A stretch of DNA of 64,000 nucleotides from Fodinicurvata fenggangensis DSM 21160 (GTDB taxonomy: Bacteria > Pseudomonadota > Alphaproteobacteria > Kiloniellales > DSM-21159), in contig NZ_JMLV01000011.1 of the NCBI RefSeq assembly GCF_000686045.1, positions 62,001 to 126,000 on the forward strand. The letters are read 5' to 3'. A program made the translations under genes and the position numbers. Numbering within the stretch: the first letter of the stretch is position 1; every line of letters starts with the position of its first letter. The notes beneath the pieces are model-generated. The model was given only the letters and a program-made list of their open reading frames with translations, was not told where the DNA came from and did not search any database. Shown here piece by piece: positions 18,446 through 26,373 of this stretch.

Positions 18446-19298
18446 TCAGCTTGCCACCACGACCCTGGATGAAAGCTACCTGCCCGACCTGATGGCGCTG
18501 TCCCGCGAGGCCGGCTGGAACCAGGTCGAGAACGACTGGCACCTCTTCCTGACCCAGGGCCGGGTCTTCGGCGTCCTCGATGGCGACAATGCGGTGGGCT
18601 CTGCCGCCATCCTGCCGTACGGCGCAGACTTCGCCTGGATCGGCATGGTGCTGGTGCGCGGCACCCACCGGAAACGGGGAGTCGGTACCCGCCTGCTGGA
18701 GCGCTGCCTGAAGGAACTGGACCGCGACGGGCGTGCCGCCTGCCTGGACGCCACCCCGGCCGGCGAGCCGCTCTATCGCAGCCTGGGCTTCGAGGGCAGC
18801 CTGCGGCTCACCCGCTGGCAGGGTGAGGCGGGCGGAGTCACTTCCGACCTCCCCGACAGCGATTTCCTGCCCCTGTCCCAACCCGAGGCGTTCGAGGCAG
18901 CCGTCGCCCTGGACGCCGCGGCCCTGGGCGCCGAGCGCCGGCCGCTCCTGTCCTGCTTCGCACGGCGCCTGCCCGAAGCGGCCTGGATGACGGCAAGCGG
19001 CGGCACGGCACACAAGGGCGGCGCCATCCTGGGCCGCAACGGCGACCTGGCCAGCCAGATCGGTCCGCTGCTGGCCGAGAACGAAGAAACCGCCATCGCC
19101 CTGCTGGACAGCGCCCTGGCGCGGCTGTCGGGCCGCGTCTTCCTGGACGTGGTGGATGCGCGCCAGCAGGTGGTGGACCATCTGCAGGCCCGGGGCTTCA
19201 CGCAGCAACGCCCCTTCCTGCGCATGACCCGAAACGCCAGCCGCACGATCGGCGACGCCACGCGCCTGCACGCCATCGCCGGGCCGGAGTTCGGCTGA
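18432..19298 (+). CDS. GNAT-family N-acetyltransferase
   Basis: A 288-residue protein. The N-terminal half is a GNAT domain: FAWIGMVLVRGTHRKRGVGTRLLERCLKEL holds the acetyl-CoA pyrophosphate loop (RKRGVGTRL), and AACLDATPAGEPLYRSLGF is the usual strand-helix end. The second half has a weaker repeat of the fold (FLDVVDARQQVVDHLQARGFTQQRPFLRM), a layout seen in double-GNAT proteins. The ATG at 18432 lies within the SDR gene end and has GAGG upstream. Its acyl acceptor is unknown; by context it may modify the imported compound or an intermediate. Confidence 0.85.
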   Translation: MALTSQLATTTLDESYLPDLMALSREAGWNQVENDWHLFLTQGRVFGVLDGDNAVGSAAILPYGADFAWIGMVLVRGTHRKRGVGTRLLERCLKELDRDGRAACLDATPAGEPLYRSLGFEGSLRLTRWQGEAGGVTSDLPDSDFLPLSQPEAFEAAVALDAAALGAERRPLLSCFARRLPEAAWMTASGGTAHKGGAILGRNGDLASQIGPLLAENEETAIALLDSALARLSGRVFLDVVDARQQVVDHLQARGFTQQRPFLRMTRNASRTIGDATRLHAIAGPEFG

Positions 19299-19336
19299 TG
19301 CACCACGAATTACCAAGCACGGAGACCTGAACCCCC

Positions 19337-20401
19337 ATGGGACTGCACCATACACAGCTCGATCCCGACCTGCTGGCCCGGTTCCGCAAGGGCGCGGTGA
19401 TCCCGGCCCACCCCCTGGCCCTGGACGCGGACCGCCAGTTCGACCGGCGGCGCCAGCGGGCGCTGACCCGCTATTACGTCGACGCCGGCGTGGGCGGCCT
19501 GGCCGTGGGCGTGCACACCACCCAGTTCGCCATCCGCGACCACGGCCTCTACGCGCCGGTGCTGTCCGCGGCCGTCGAGGACAGCCAGGCCTGGAGCGAG
19601 CGCAAGCTGTTCATGATCGCCGGCATCTGCGGCCAGACCGAGCAGGCGGTGGCCGAGGCACGCACCGCCGTCGATCTGGGCTATCACGCCGGGCTGGTCA
19701 GCCTGGCCGCCATGAAGGACGCCGACACCAACCGCCTGATCGCCCACTGCGAACGCATCGCTGAGGAGATCCCCATCATCGGCTTCTACCTGCAGACGGC
19801 CGTGGGCGGCATCGAGCTGCCGGTGGACTTCTGGACGCGCTTCGCCGCCATCGACAACGTCATCGGCATCAAGGTCGCGCCCTTCAACCGCTATCGCACC
19901 CTGGACGTGGTGCGCGGCGTGGCGGCTGCCGGCGCCGAGGAGCGGGTGACGCTTTATACCGGCAACGACGATCACATCGTCCTGGACCTGCTGACCCCCT
20001 TCCAGGTGCGCCGCGACGGCGAGACGGTGACCCTGCGCTTCCGCGGCGGCCTGCTGGGTCACTGGTCGGTCTGGACGCACTCGGCCGTGCAGCTGCTGGA
20101 GGGCATCCACGCCGTGGTCGACAGCGGCCAGGCGCCGACCCCCGACCTGCTGGCCCTGGACAGCCGGGTCACCGACTGCAACGCCGCCTTCTTCGACGCC
20201 GCCAACGGCTTCGGCGGCGTCATCGCCGGCTGTCACGAGGTGCTGCGCCGCCAGGGCCTGCTCGAGGGCCTGTGGTGCCTGGACCCCGACGAGGGGCTGG
20301 GCGACGGGCAGGCGGCGGAGATCGACCGCGTCTATGCCGAACACCCCGACCTCTCGGATGACGCATTCGTGCAGGACAACCTGGAAAGATGGCTCTCATG
20401 A
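19337..20401 (+). CDS. Dihydrodipicolinate-synthase-family aldolase/lyase
   Basis: A 354-residue protein with a DapA/NAL-type TIM barrel: YYVDAGVGGLAVGVHTTQFA takes the place of the usual GTTGE region, MIAGICGQTEQAVAEARTA follows, and VIGIKVAPFNRY contains the likely Schiff-base Lys179. Members cleave or form C-C bonds next to a keto acid, or hydrate/deaminate related substrates. It is longer than standard DapA (about 290 residues) because of an extended C-terminus. It sits in the operon between the acetyltransferase and the ABC ATPase, whose gene it overlaps by 13 bases, which argues for a catabolic role on the transported compound (inference). Confidence 0.83.
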   Translation: MGLHHTQLDPDLLARFRKGAVIPAHPLALDADRQFDRRRQRALTRYYVDAGVGGLAVGVHTTQFAIRDHGLYAPVLSAAVEDSQAWSERKLFMIAGICGQTEQAVAEARTAVDLGYHAGLVSLAAMKDADTNRLIAHCERIAEEIPIIGFYLQTAVGGIELPVDFWTRFAAIDNVIGIKVAPFNRYRTLDVVRGVAAAGAEERVTLYTGNDDHIVLDLLTPFQVRRDGETVTLRFRGGLLGHWSVWTHSAVQLLEGIHAVVDSGQAPTPDLLALDSRVTDCNAAFFDAANGFGGVIAGCHEVLRRQGLLEGLWCLDPDEGLGDGQAAEIDRVYAEHPDLSDDAFVQDNLERWLS

Positions 20402-21231
20402 TGGCTCAAAGCGACACCGCAGGCCCGACCGGCCCGGCCAACACCACAACAGACGGCCCCACCTCCCGCGACGAGGCCTTCATCCGCCTGCGCAACGTGC
20501 GCAAGGTCTTCCAGACCGGCGGGCAGGAGTTCCTGGCCGTCTCCGACGTCACCATGGACATCGCCGAGGGCGAGATCGTCTCGGTGGTCGGGCCGTCGGG
20601 CTGTGGCAAAACCACGCTGCTGCGCATCCTGGCGGGGCTCAGCGAAGCCCAGGACGGCGAGGTCTCCATCGGTGGTGCGGCCGGCGGCTTCACGCCGGGG
20701 CGCGACGTGGGCATGGTGTTCCAGCAGGCACTGCTGCTGAAGTGGCGCACCATCCTGGAAAACGTCATGCTGCCCGCCGACATCCTGAAGCTGCCGCGCA
20801 AGGAAAGCCGTGAGCGCGCGCGGGAGCTGCTGGACATGGTCGGGCTCAGCGGCTTCGAGAACAGCCACCCCTACGAGCTGTCGGGCGGCATGCAGCAGCG
20901 CGCCGCCATCGCCCGCGCGCTGATCCACGACCCCAAGCTGGTCCTGATGGACGAGCCCTTTGGCGCGCTGGACGCGCTGACGCGTGAGAAGATGAACCTG
21001 GAGATGCTGCGCATCTGGGAGGCCAGCGGCAAGACCATCGTCTTCGTCACCCACGGCATCCAGGAAGCCGTCTTCCTGGGCTCGCGCTGCGCCGTGCTCA
21101 CCGCCGGCCCGGCCCGCATGTCGGATTATTTCCCCATCGACCTGCCTCAGCCGCGGACGATGGACATGAAGACCTCGGACGCCTTTGGGCAGTACGTGAA
21201 ACGGATCTATCAGCAGCTGGGGATGGATTAG
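20389..21231 (+). CDS. ABC transporter ATPase, NitT/TauT family
   Basis: A 280-residue ATPase: Walker A GPSGCGKTT, Q-loop VFQQALLLKWRTILENV, signature ELSGGMQQRAAIARALI, Walker B LVLMDEPFGALD and the H-loop FVTHGIQEAVFL. The family energises uptake of nitrate, taurine, sulfonates or pyrimidine precursors. ATG 20389 overlaps the preceding gene; ATGs at 20398 and 20401 are alternatives. It ends the operon begun at 16495. A 65-base fragment of another gene with the same signature is found at 22108. Confidence 0.93.
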   Translation: MALMMAQSDTAGPTGPANTTTDGPTSRDEAFIRLRNVRKVFQTGGQEFLAVSDVTMDIAEGEIVSVVGPSGCGKTTLLRILAGLSEAQDGEVSIGGAAGGFTPGRDVGMVFQQALLLKWRTILENVMLPADILKLPRKESRERARELLDMVGLSGFENSHPYELSGGMQQRAAIARALIHDPKLVLMDEPFGALDALTREKMNLEMLRIWEASGKTIVFVTHGIQEAVFLGSRCAVLTAGPARMSDYFPIDLPQPRTMDMKTSDAFGQYVKRIYQQLGMD

Positions 21232-21317
21232 GGGGATGCTAGACGTGTCATACAACTATACTTCAATGCAAGATGCACTAGACCCGAATCTAATAAATAA
21301 TTTATTTAATTATTAAT

Positions 21318-21812
21318 CTATTTATTCCAATTCTGGTAGATTTTTTCTTGTAGTTCCTCGAGTCTCTTTATTCCTAAATCATTAGATTTACTTTCAGACT
21401 CTAATTGCTTTTTAATATTTTCCAGTCCCCCTGTATTCATTATGGATTCCCTTAAATCTATATTTTCTTCTGAATCATAAGTATCATTAAGTGATTGCGC
21501 CATACTACTATTCATTAATATTGTCTCTTGTTCTGAAACAATATCTTTCAGACTACCGATTAAGGAAGCTTGCTGCTCCCTAATCTTCTTAATTTCTTCG
21601 GCAGTCTCAAGGGCAACTTCTCTAGTGATCACTTTGACTCCATCCCCCGTGAACTCGAAGCTGGATGTCTGAGGAAGCACCAAAATAACAACAGCAGCTC
21701 CCAAAATAATGGAATGTCCAATCGAAACATCAAACCGAAGAAAGATCGTTAATATACCTATTAATGCGATAATAATTCCCGCAATCAATGAGATTAAATT
21801 ATAATCGAGCAT
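21318..21812 (-). CDS. Small AT-rich membrane protein with coiled coil, unknown function
   Basis: A 164-residue protein with two hydrophobic segments (about residues 5-25 and 30-48) and then a charged, helix-forming region EIKKIREQQASLIGSLKDIV and IKKQLESESKSNDLGIKRLEELQEKI that looks like coiled coil. No family is recognised. ATG 21812 is chosen because GGAGG lies five bases before it. Base composition and codon use (many AAA, ATT, TTA) differ sharply from neighbours on the left, marking it as acquired DNA together with the gene at 22444. Confidence 0.7.
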   Translation of the reverse strand: MLDYNLISLIAGIIIALIGILTIFLRFDVSIGHSIILGAAVVILVLPQTSSFEFTGDGVKVITREVALETAEEIKKIREQQASLIGSLKDIVSEQETILMNSSMAQSLNDTYDSEENIDLRESIMNTGGLENIKKQLESESKSNDLGIKRLEELQEKIYQNWNK

Positions 21813-21908
21813 CACTCCCTCCCCTCAACCTCAATTCCTCATTATCTTATCAAAACGTATGGGTATTATTTACTATAAATGTGATGCATATACCAAAGAT
21901 CATAAGGA

Positions 21909-22103
21909 TTAACTTGCATTAGCCCACTGTCGAAAGCCGGTGAAGGTTATGAGATAGGGCAAGCAATAAGCTTCTACCAAGCTTCGTAGATGACATCGAG
22001 GATATGGCTGTAACTCTCGAAGAAGGTATTGTATAGCTCAGTGTCGCGCATGTATTATTAGAGGTTCTCCAAAGGGTTCAGCTTGATAGAGCGTGGCAGT
22101 TTA
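21909..22103 (-). pseudogene. IS630-type transposase remnant (C-terminal part)
   Basis: Minus-strand translation gives RSIKLNPLENL, two stops, YMRDTELYNTFFESYSHIL, DVIYEAW, a stop, and KLIACPYLITFTGF then RQWANAS and a stop. This follows the C-terminal pattern of IS630-family transposases (SPELNPxExxW, then DYDxILDAxCEAWNxLIA, then ITSIxxRDWA). Internal stops and absence of the catalytic N-terminal part show a decayed fragment. Confidence 0.7.
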
Positions 22104-22107
22104 GAGA

Positions 22108-22172
22108 ATAGCCGCAACTACGATCTCTCGGGCGGCATGCAGCAGCGCACCGCCATCGCTCGCGCGCAGCAC
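22108..22172 (+). pseudogene. Fragment of an ABC ATPase gene (signature-motif region)
   Basis: Plus-strand reading gives NYDLSGGMQQRTAIARA, the ABC signature and following helix of a NitT/TauT-type ATPase, close to YELSGGMQQRAAIARA in the intact gene at 20389. It is GC-rich, unlike its surroundings, and is cut on both sides by transposase remnants. Only about 20 codons remain. Confidence 0.7.
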
Positions 22173-22283
22173 CCAGAAATTCCCGTTCAAGACCCGTCTC
22201 TCGTCTTCGCGCTCTCTACGTGGTAGCCTTAACTTAATCACCAACCACTTGAAATCTGGAAGTTTATAATGATGCCCCATCAT
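22165..22283 (-). pseudogene. IS5-type transposase remnant (N-terminal part)
   Basis: Starting at 22283 the minus strand reads MMGHHYKLPDFKWLVIKL, then RLPRREREDERRVLNGNFWVLRAS. This matches the N-terminal DUF4096-like segment of IS5-family transposases (YELTDxEWxxIxPLLP, then DDRRVLNGIFWVLRSG). It runs into the ABC fragment, so the reading frame is destroyed after about 40 codons. Confidence 0.68.
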
Positions 22284-22443
22284 GCATCATCATCCTTCCA
22301 TAGCAGGTCCTAATCATGGCCCTCCATCTATGCTTAATACTCTAATTTTAATTTAATCCTTAAATGTTTACTTTATTAAAATAATATATTATTATTGATG
22401 AATGGAATAATTAATAATGTAAATAAAATACGGTGCTGATATT
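22284..22443. other. AT-rich intergenic stretch before the 22444 gene
   Basis: The 160 bases are extremely AT-rich with many TTTAAT/ATTAAT runs and presumably contain the promoter of the gene at 22444. No reliable box, repeat or terminator stands out. Confidence 0.4.
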
Positions 22444-23184
22444 ATGAATATCTCCCTTTATATCCAAATAATAACCGCATTAGGTGTTATTGGGGCAGCT
22501 GGAATAGCAGCATTTACCGCTTACCTAAACTATCGACAAATACGTTTCCAATTTAAGCCAAATTTATTTATCGGGAGTGCGCAATACCAAATACATACTT
22601 CTAACAAATGTTTAAGAAATATATGGTGGGAAAAACCTAGCGAAAAAGCTATAATTTCAAACGGGGGTAGTACCGATTACCAATTTAATTTACTTAATAC
22701 AGGAGCAGGTTCTGCACACGATATTAGAATTGAAACATTTTTCGACTATGAATCTATAATTCACGATGTAATTTTTAAAATAAAAAAATATTGCCCTAAT
22801 ATAAATATAGAACATGATGACTGGGGAATACAGATAAAATTAAATGGTGAATTATACGGGGGATTTAGATATCCAAAAGATTCCTATGCCTTAATAGATT
22901 ATATAAGCTCATCAAACAATAATAAGGTAGAGAAAGATATAATTATAGACCCAACTTTATCTTTTTGTTTCTTATGTTATGCGTTTTATTTAATGAGTGA
23001 GCGTGTAATAAATGGAATAAATCATAGTAATAAAGATATAAATGTAGATTTTTTAATAAAATACAAAGACTCAAGTGGAAATATAAATCAGAAAATTCAC
23101 AGATCTGTAATAAGTATACATGATGGTTTGTGGAAAAAAGATATGAGTGACGGTGTTACTTTTATAAGTATACAAGAGAGATAA
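22444..23184 (+). CDS. AT-rich membrane-anchored protein of unknown function
   Basis: A 246-residue protein with one N-terminal transmembrane helix (residues 4-29, YIQIITALGVIGAAGIAAFTAYL) followed by YRQIRFQFKPNLFIG and a soluble domain rich in Asn, Ile and Lys. NYRQIRFQFKPNL resembles the membrane-proximal region of small bacterial proteins of unknown role in mobile islands, but no named family is recognised. The base composition (about 30 percent G+C by eye) is far from that of the chromosome. The ATG is eight bases after a short AT-rich leader with no strong ribosome site. With the gene at 21318 it forms a foreign pair divided by transposase debris. Confidence 0.72.
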   Translation: MNISLYIQIITALGVIGAAGIAAFTAYLNYRQIRFQFKPNLFIGSAQYQIHTSNKCLRNIWWEKPSEKAIISNGGSTDYQFNLLNTGAGSAHDIRIETFFDYESIIHDVIFKIKKYCPNINIEHDDWGIQIKLNGELYGGFRYPKDSYALIDYISSSNNNKVEKDIIIDPTLSFCFLCYAFYLMSERVINGINHSNKDINVDFLIKYKDSSGNINQKIHRSVISIHDGLWKKDMSDGVTFISIQER

Positions 23185-23208
23185 ATTTATATAATATCAA
23201 GTATCTAT

Positions 23209-23640
23209 TTACCACCATAAGCCTCTTTCGTTCTCCAAAACATTCCCCCGCCAGTCCTCAGCCATATGGCTGAGGTCCAGCGCCTCGCCCTCCCCGCACA
23301 GCAGGTCCAGCACCCGCGGCGGCGTCAGCGGAATCTCCTGCACCCGCCTGCCCGTGGCGTTCGCCACCGCACAGGCCACGGCGGCGGCGACGTTCAGGAT
23401 GGGGATTTCCCCCGCCCCCTTGGCGCCCAGCGGACCCAGAGAGGGCGCGCCCTCGTAGAGGTCGATCTGCACCGGCACCGCATCGCCCGCCTGGGGCAGG
23501 CGATAGGTTTCGAAGCCGCTCTGCGGGATGCGGCCGTCGGGGGGCAGGGTGACCTCCTCGTGCAGGGCATAGCCCAGGCCCTGGACCACGCCGCCCTGGA
23601 TCTGGCCCTGGATGGCGCGCGGGTTGATGGCGCGGCCCAC
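23209..23640 (-). pseudogene. C-terminal fragment of a molybdenum hydroxylase large subunit (CoxL/XdhB type), copy 1
   Basis: One hundred forty-three codons from GRAINPRAIQGQIQGGVVQGLGYAL to the stop correspond to the C-terminal end of a molybdopterin-binding aldehyde oxidase/xanthine dehydrogenase subunit, including LGAKGAGEIPILNVAAAVACAV (the loop with the conserved Glu, GAKGAGE). Everything upstream (some 600 residues) is absent: the frame stops being CoxL at 23640, where a LysR fragment of opposite strand begins. About 290 bases are nearly identical to 25305-25570. Confidence 0.87.
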
Positions 23641-23645
23641 GTACT

Positions 23646-24005
23646 TTGCCGAATGTCGTGCCCTATCGCTGGGAGTTCGAGGAGAACGGCATTCCGTTCG
23701 ACATCGCGGTCGAGCCCCGGATCACCACCAACGACCTGCGCCTGATGCTGCGCGCCGCCCTCAGCGGGGCGGGAATCACATTCGCCATGGAAAAAACCTT
23801 TCGCTCCTATATTGAGACCTTCGAACTCGTTTCGTTGCTCGAGGACTATCTGCCGACCTTTCCCGGGTTCTACTTCTACTTTCCACAACGCCGGAACATG
23901 GCGCCCAAGATGCGGGCGCCCATCGATCACCTGCGGCGGTCCTACAGGCCGGGAACGGCCGGCCCGGCGCTCCCCACGCTCCGGTTCGAGGTCCCTGAAG
24001 GGGCA
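23646..24005 (+). pseudogene. LysR-family regulator remnant (C-terminal ligand domain)
   Basis: The frame LPNVVPYRWEFEENGIPFDI, then VEPRITTNDLRLMLRAALSG, GAGITFAMEKTF and PGFYFYFPQRRNMAPKMRAPIDHLR matches the last third of a LysR effector domain. The helix-turn-helix and first part of the ligand domain are missing, the fragment begins exactly at the junction with the CoxL fragment, and no stop codon follows at the natural end, so the frame runs on opposite ridA. It cannot be a working regulator. Confidence 0.83.
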
Positions 24006-24011
24006 GCTGGA

Positions 24012-24419
24012 TCACGCCCGCTCAGCCTCTTCGGGAATGCGGGCAATGACCTTGATCTCGAAATCGAAACCGGCCAGCCAGTTCACACCGACGGCGGTCC
24101 AGTTGGGATAGGGCGGGCTCCGGAAGGTCCGGTTCTTGACGGCCATGATGGCCTCGAACTGGGTTTCGGGATTCGTGTGGAAGGTGGTCACATCGACGAT
24201 ATCGTCGAAGGTGCACCCCGCCGCTTCCAGGGTTGCGCGCAGGTTGTCGAAGGCGAGCTGGACCTGGCGTCCGAAATCGGGTTCGGGCGTCCCGTCGGAA
24301 TGGCTGCCTACCTGCCCGGAGACGAAGAGGAGGTCGCCGGAGCGGATCGCGGCTGAATAGCCGTGTGCCTCGTAGAGTGCGTGCCTGTTGGCAGGAAAGA
24401 TTGCGGCGCGCTGTGTCAT
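24012..24419 (-). CDS. RidA/YjgF family protein
   Basis: A 135-residue protein, the usual length. Features are the opening AAIFPANRHALYEAHGYSAAI, RSGDLLFVSGQVG, FDNLRATLEAAGCTFDDIVDVTTFHTNP and the end YPNWTAVGVNWLAGFDFEIKVIARIPE. RidA enzymes hydrolyse reactive enamine/imine intermediates; canonical RidA has an Arg in R(C/V)CV near the end, and here the equivalent segment is WTAVGVNWL, so this is one of the Rid subfamilies without that catalytic Arg and may bind or act on another ligand. The start is ATG 24419 with AAGGAA seven bases upstream. It diverges from the TetR gene over a set of palindromes. Confidence 0.9.
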   Translation of the reverse strand: MTQRAAIFPANRHALYEAHGYSAAIRSGDLLFVSGQVGSHSDGTPEPDFGRQVQLAFDNLRATLEAAGCTFDDIVDVTTFHTNPETQFEAIMAVKNRTFRSPPYPNWTAVGVNWLAGFDFEIKVIARIPEEAERA

Positions 24420-24505
24420 CCTGTGATTCCTTTTCAGCCTTGCTGGGAAGTGCCGGATGAGCGGAACGCCGATTTTCGGGAGCTTTCCACGCTGCCGCAT
24501 CATCT

Positions 24506-24574
24506 GATATACGTTATGTATGTGAAATACCCGACATACGCGGCGTATGTCAACCCATATACGTCATGTATGTG
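24506..24574. promoter_or_regulatory. Three operator-like repeats between ridA and the TetR gene
   Basis: The middle site is a perfect palindrome, GACATACG-CGG-CGTATGTC (24533-24551). It is flanked by two sites that are near copies of each other, TATACGTTATGTATGTGA (24507-24524) and TATACGTCATGTATGTGA (24557-24574), each with ATAC/GTAT half-sites. Centres are 27 and 23 bases apart. Repeated TetR-type sites covering both divergent promoters fit autoregulation by the protein encoded at 24593. Confidence 0.65.
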
Positions 24575-24592
24575 AGAATGGAGGACATGAGG

Positions 24593-25186
24593 ATGGCCAG
24601 GCGACGGCTCGAGATGATGGAGGAAAACCGCGTAAAGCTGGTCGCAGCCGCGCGAAAGGCCTTCGCCGAAAAGGGCTATATCTCTGCCTCAATGGACGAG
24701 TTGACCGCCAAGGTCGGTCTGACGCGCGGCGCGCTTTACCATAACTTCGGAGACAAGCGCGGACTTCTGGCAGCCGTCGTCAACCAGATCGACGCTGAAA
24801 TGGCTTCACGGGCACAGGAGATCGGCGCCCGGGCGGAAGACGAATGGGAAGGGCTGCTGGCTGAGGGGGCGGCCTACATCGAGATGGCGCTCGATCCCGA
24901 AGTCCAGCGCACCGTCCTGCTCGACGGCCCGGCGGTCCTTGGAGATCCCTCGCAATGGCCCAGCCAGAACAGCTGCCTGCAGGCGACAAAGCAGACGGTG
25001 GAGCGGCTTATCGCGCAAGGCATCCTGAAGCCGATAGACGCAGAGGCCGCCGCCCGGCTTCTGAATGGCGCCGCGCTCAATGCGGCCCTCTGGGTCGCCG
25101 CCAGCGAAGAGCCCAAGGAGGTCCTCCCGAAAGCTGTCGAGACCTTCCGCTGTCTGGCCACGGGTCTGCGTGCAGAGCCGATGTGA
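24593..25186 (+). CDS. TetR family regulator
   Basis: A 197-residue regulator with a clear TetR helix-turn-helix: RVKLVAAARKAFAEKGYISAS, MDELTAKVGLTRGALYHNFGDKRGLLAAVV. The C-terminal domain, with EVQRTVLLDGPAVLGDPSQW and GILKPIDAEAAARLLNGAALNAALWVA, is of the common AcrR-like kind. ATG 24593 is favoured because GGAGG lies eight bases upstream; ATGs at 24566, 24578 and 24587 are also in frame. It faces ridA across three operator-like repeats and probably represses both. Confidence 0.9.
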   Translation: MARRRLEMMEENRVKLVAAARKAFAEKGYISASMDELTAKVGLTRGALYHNFGDKRGLLAAVVNQIDAEMASRAQEIGARAEDEWEGLLAEGAAYIEMALDPEVQRTVLLDGPAVLGDPSQWPSQNSCLQATKQTVERLIAQGILKPIDAEAAARLLNGAALNAALWVAASEEPKEVLPKAVETFRCLATGLRAEPM

Positions 25187-25289
25187 CCTCTCCCATCTCG
25201 ATATCTGTGGTCTCTTCACCAAGCTGGAGCACACAAACTTCTTCAAGGCCTAAGTCAATTAAGTTTGTTGAACCCGACTTGTCCAAGAG

Positions 25290-26134
25290 TCACGTCTCTG
25301 CCAACACATTCCCCCACCAATCCTGGGCCATATGGCCAAGGTCCAGCGCCTCGCCTTCACCACATAGCGGATCCAGCACCCGCGGCGGTGTCAGCGGGAT
25401 CTCCTGCACTCGTATGCCCGTAGCGTTCGCCACCGCACAGGCCACGGCGGCGGCGACGTTCAGGATGGGGATTTCCCCCGCCCCCTTGGCGCCCAGCGGG
25501 CCCAGGGAGGGGGCGCCCTCGTAGAGGTCGATCTGCACCGGCAGCGCGTCGCCCGCCTGGGGCAGGCGCGCATGGGCGCTGCGTTGAGCCGTGCGCGGAA
25601 TACTCACGGCGACGACAAGCGCTCCGGGCAGTAGCTGGTCGCGCCGCGCCAGGAAATCCTCCAGCGGCAGTTCCTCCGCCGCGCCTGACCCGTCCCGGTG
25701 CAGCCACACGCTGGCCTCCAGCGCCAGCAGGGCGGGCGGCAGGTCGGCGGCCGGAAACTCGGTGGCGCAGAGGTTGCCGCCCAGGGTCGCCACCTGGCGG
25801 ATGGCGGGGTTCGCCGAGCGGCCCGCCGCCTGGGCCAACCCGCGCAGCTCCGGCAGCTCGGCCAGGGCGGCGGCCAGCCGCGCATTGGTAAGGCCGGCGC
25901 CCAGCGCGACCGCTTCGTCGGTAATGGTAATCTCGTTGAAGTCCTTCAGCCCGCCCAGCGCCACATAGCGCGCCGGCGGGCCTCGCCGCGCAACGGCGCG
26001 CGCATGAGCCAGGTGGCCCCGGCCAGCGGCGCCGCGTACGGCACGGACAGAAGCAACAGCGCTTCCTCCAGGGACTGCGGCACCAGAAGCCGCTCGTCCA
26101 ACTCTGTCTCCGCCATCATGATCTCCGCCTCCAC
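25290..26134 (-). pseudogene. Frameshifted, chimeric molybdenum hydroxylase gene (FAD subunit start fused to large subunit end, copy 2)
   Basis: The gene starts at 26134 like a CoxM/XdhA FAD-binding subunit (ELDERLLVPQSLEEALLLL, PLAGATWLMRAPLRGE). A one-base frameshift near 25990-26000 moves the frame to YVALGGLKDFNEITI, and NPAIRQVATLGGNLCATEFPAADLPPALLAL (FAD-binding TLGGNLC) follows. At about 25572 it jumps from VSIPRTAQRSAHA into RLPQAGDALPVQIDLYEG, the C-terminal end of the molybdopterin subunit, which runs to the stop at 25290. Thus a deletion fused two subunits and the product would lack the catalytic centre. The last 280 bases duplicate 23221-23510. Confidence 0.88.
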
Positions 26135-26219
26135 ATCCCAGCCTCAGGAAGGACCCCGGCCACCTTCTTCAACAGGGCGGCTCAAGACCCAACCGAGAAA
26201 GCCTCCGCCCAGCACGCGC

Positions 26220-26260
26220 GGAAATCAAATCGTAAAATCGCGCAAAGCGATTTCGGTTTT
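26220..26260 (-). promoter_or_regulatory. Second copy of the 19-nt element with adjoining inverted repeat
   Basis: GGAAATCAAATCGTAAAAT at 26220-26238 differs by one base from 855-873. AAATCGC-GCAAA-GCGATTT follows (26234-26252) as a perfect seven-base inverted repeat ending in CGGTTTTT, so it could also fold as a small terminator on the plus strand. It lies 86 bases upstream of the pseudogene start at 26134, the same spacing as the first copy to pxpA. Confidence 0.45.
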
Positions 26261-26373
26261 TCAGATGACGTGTAGGTGTGGTCTCAATTTATTGTCTGAT
26301 ATCAGGCAGATACCCAGAATCAGACTGAGCGACATGCCAAGCGGCCGGGCTTATTCGGCGGCCGCGGCAGATC

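Noticed and set aside
21318-23184. The AT-rich gene pair as a named phage-defence system
   Set aside because: Membrane anchors and island location are suggestive, but no nuclease, NTPase or other defence domain can be seen.
23646-24356. A 236-codon plus-strand gene starting with the LysR fragment
   Set aside because: Only the first 120 codons resemble LysR; the remainder runs antisense to ridA because the natural stop is lost.
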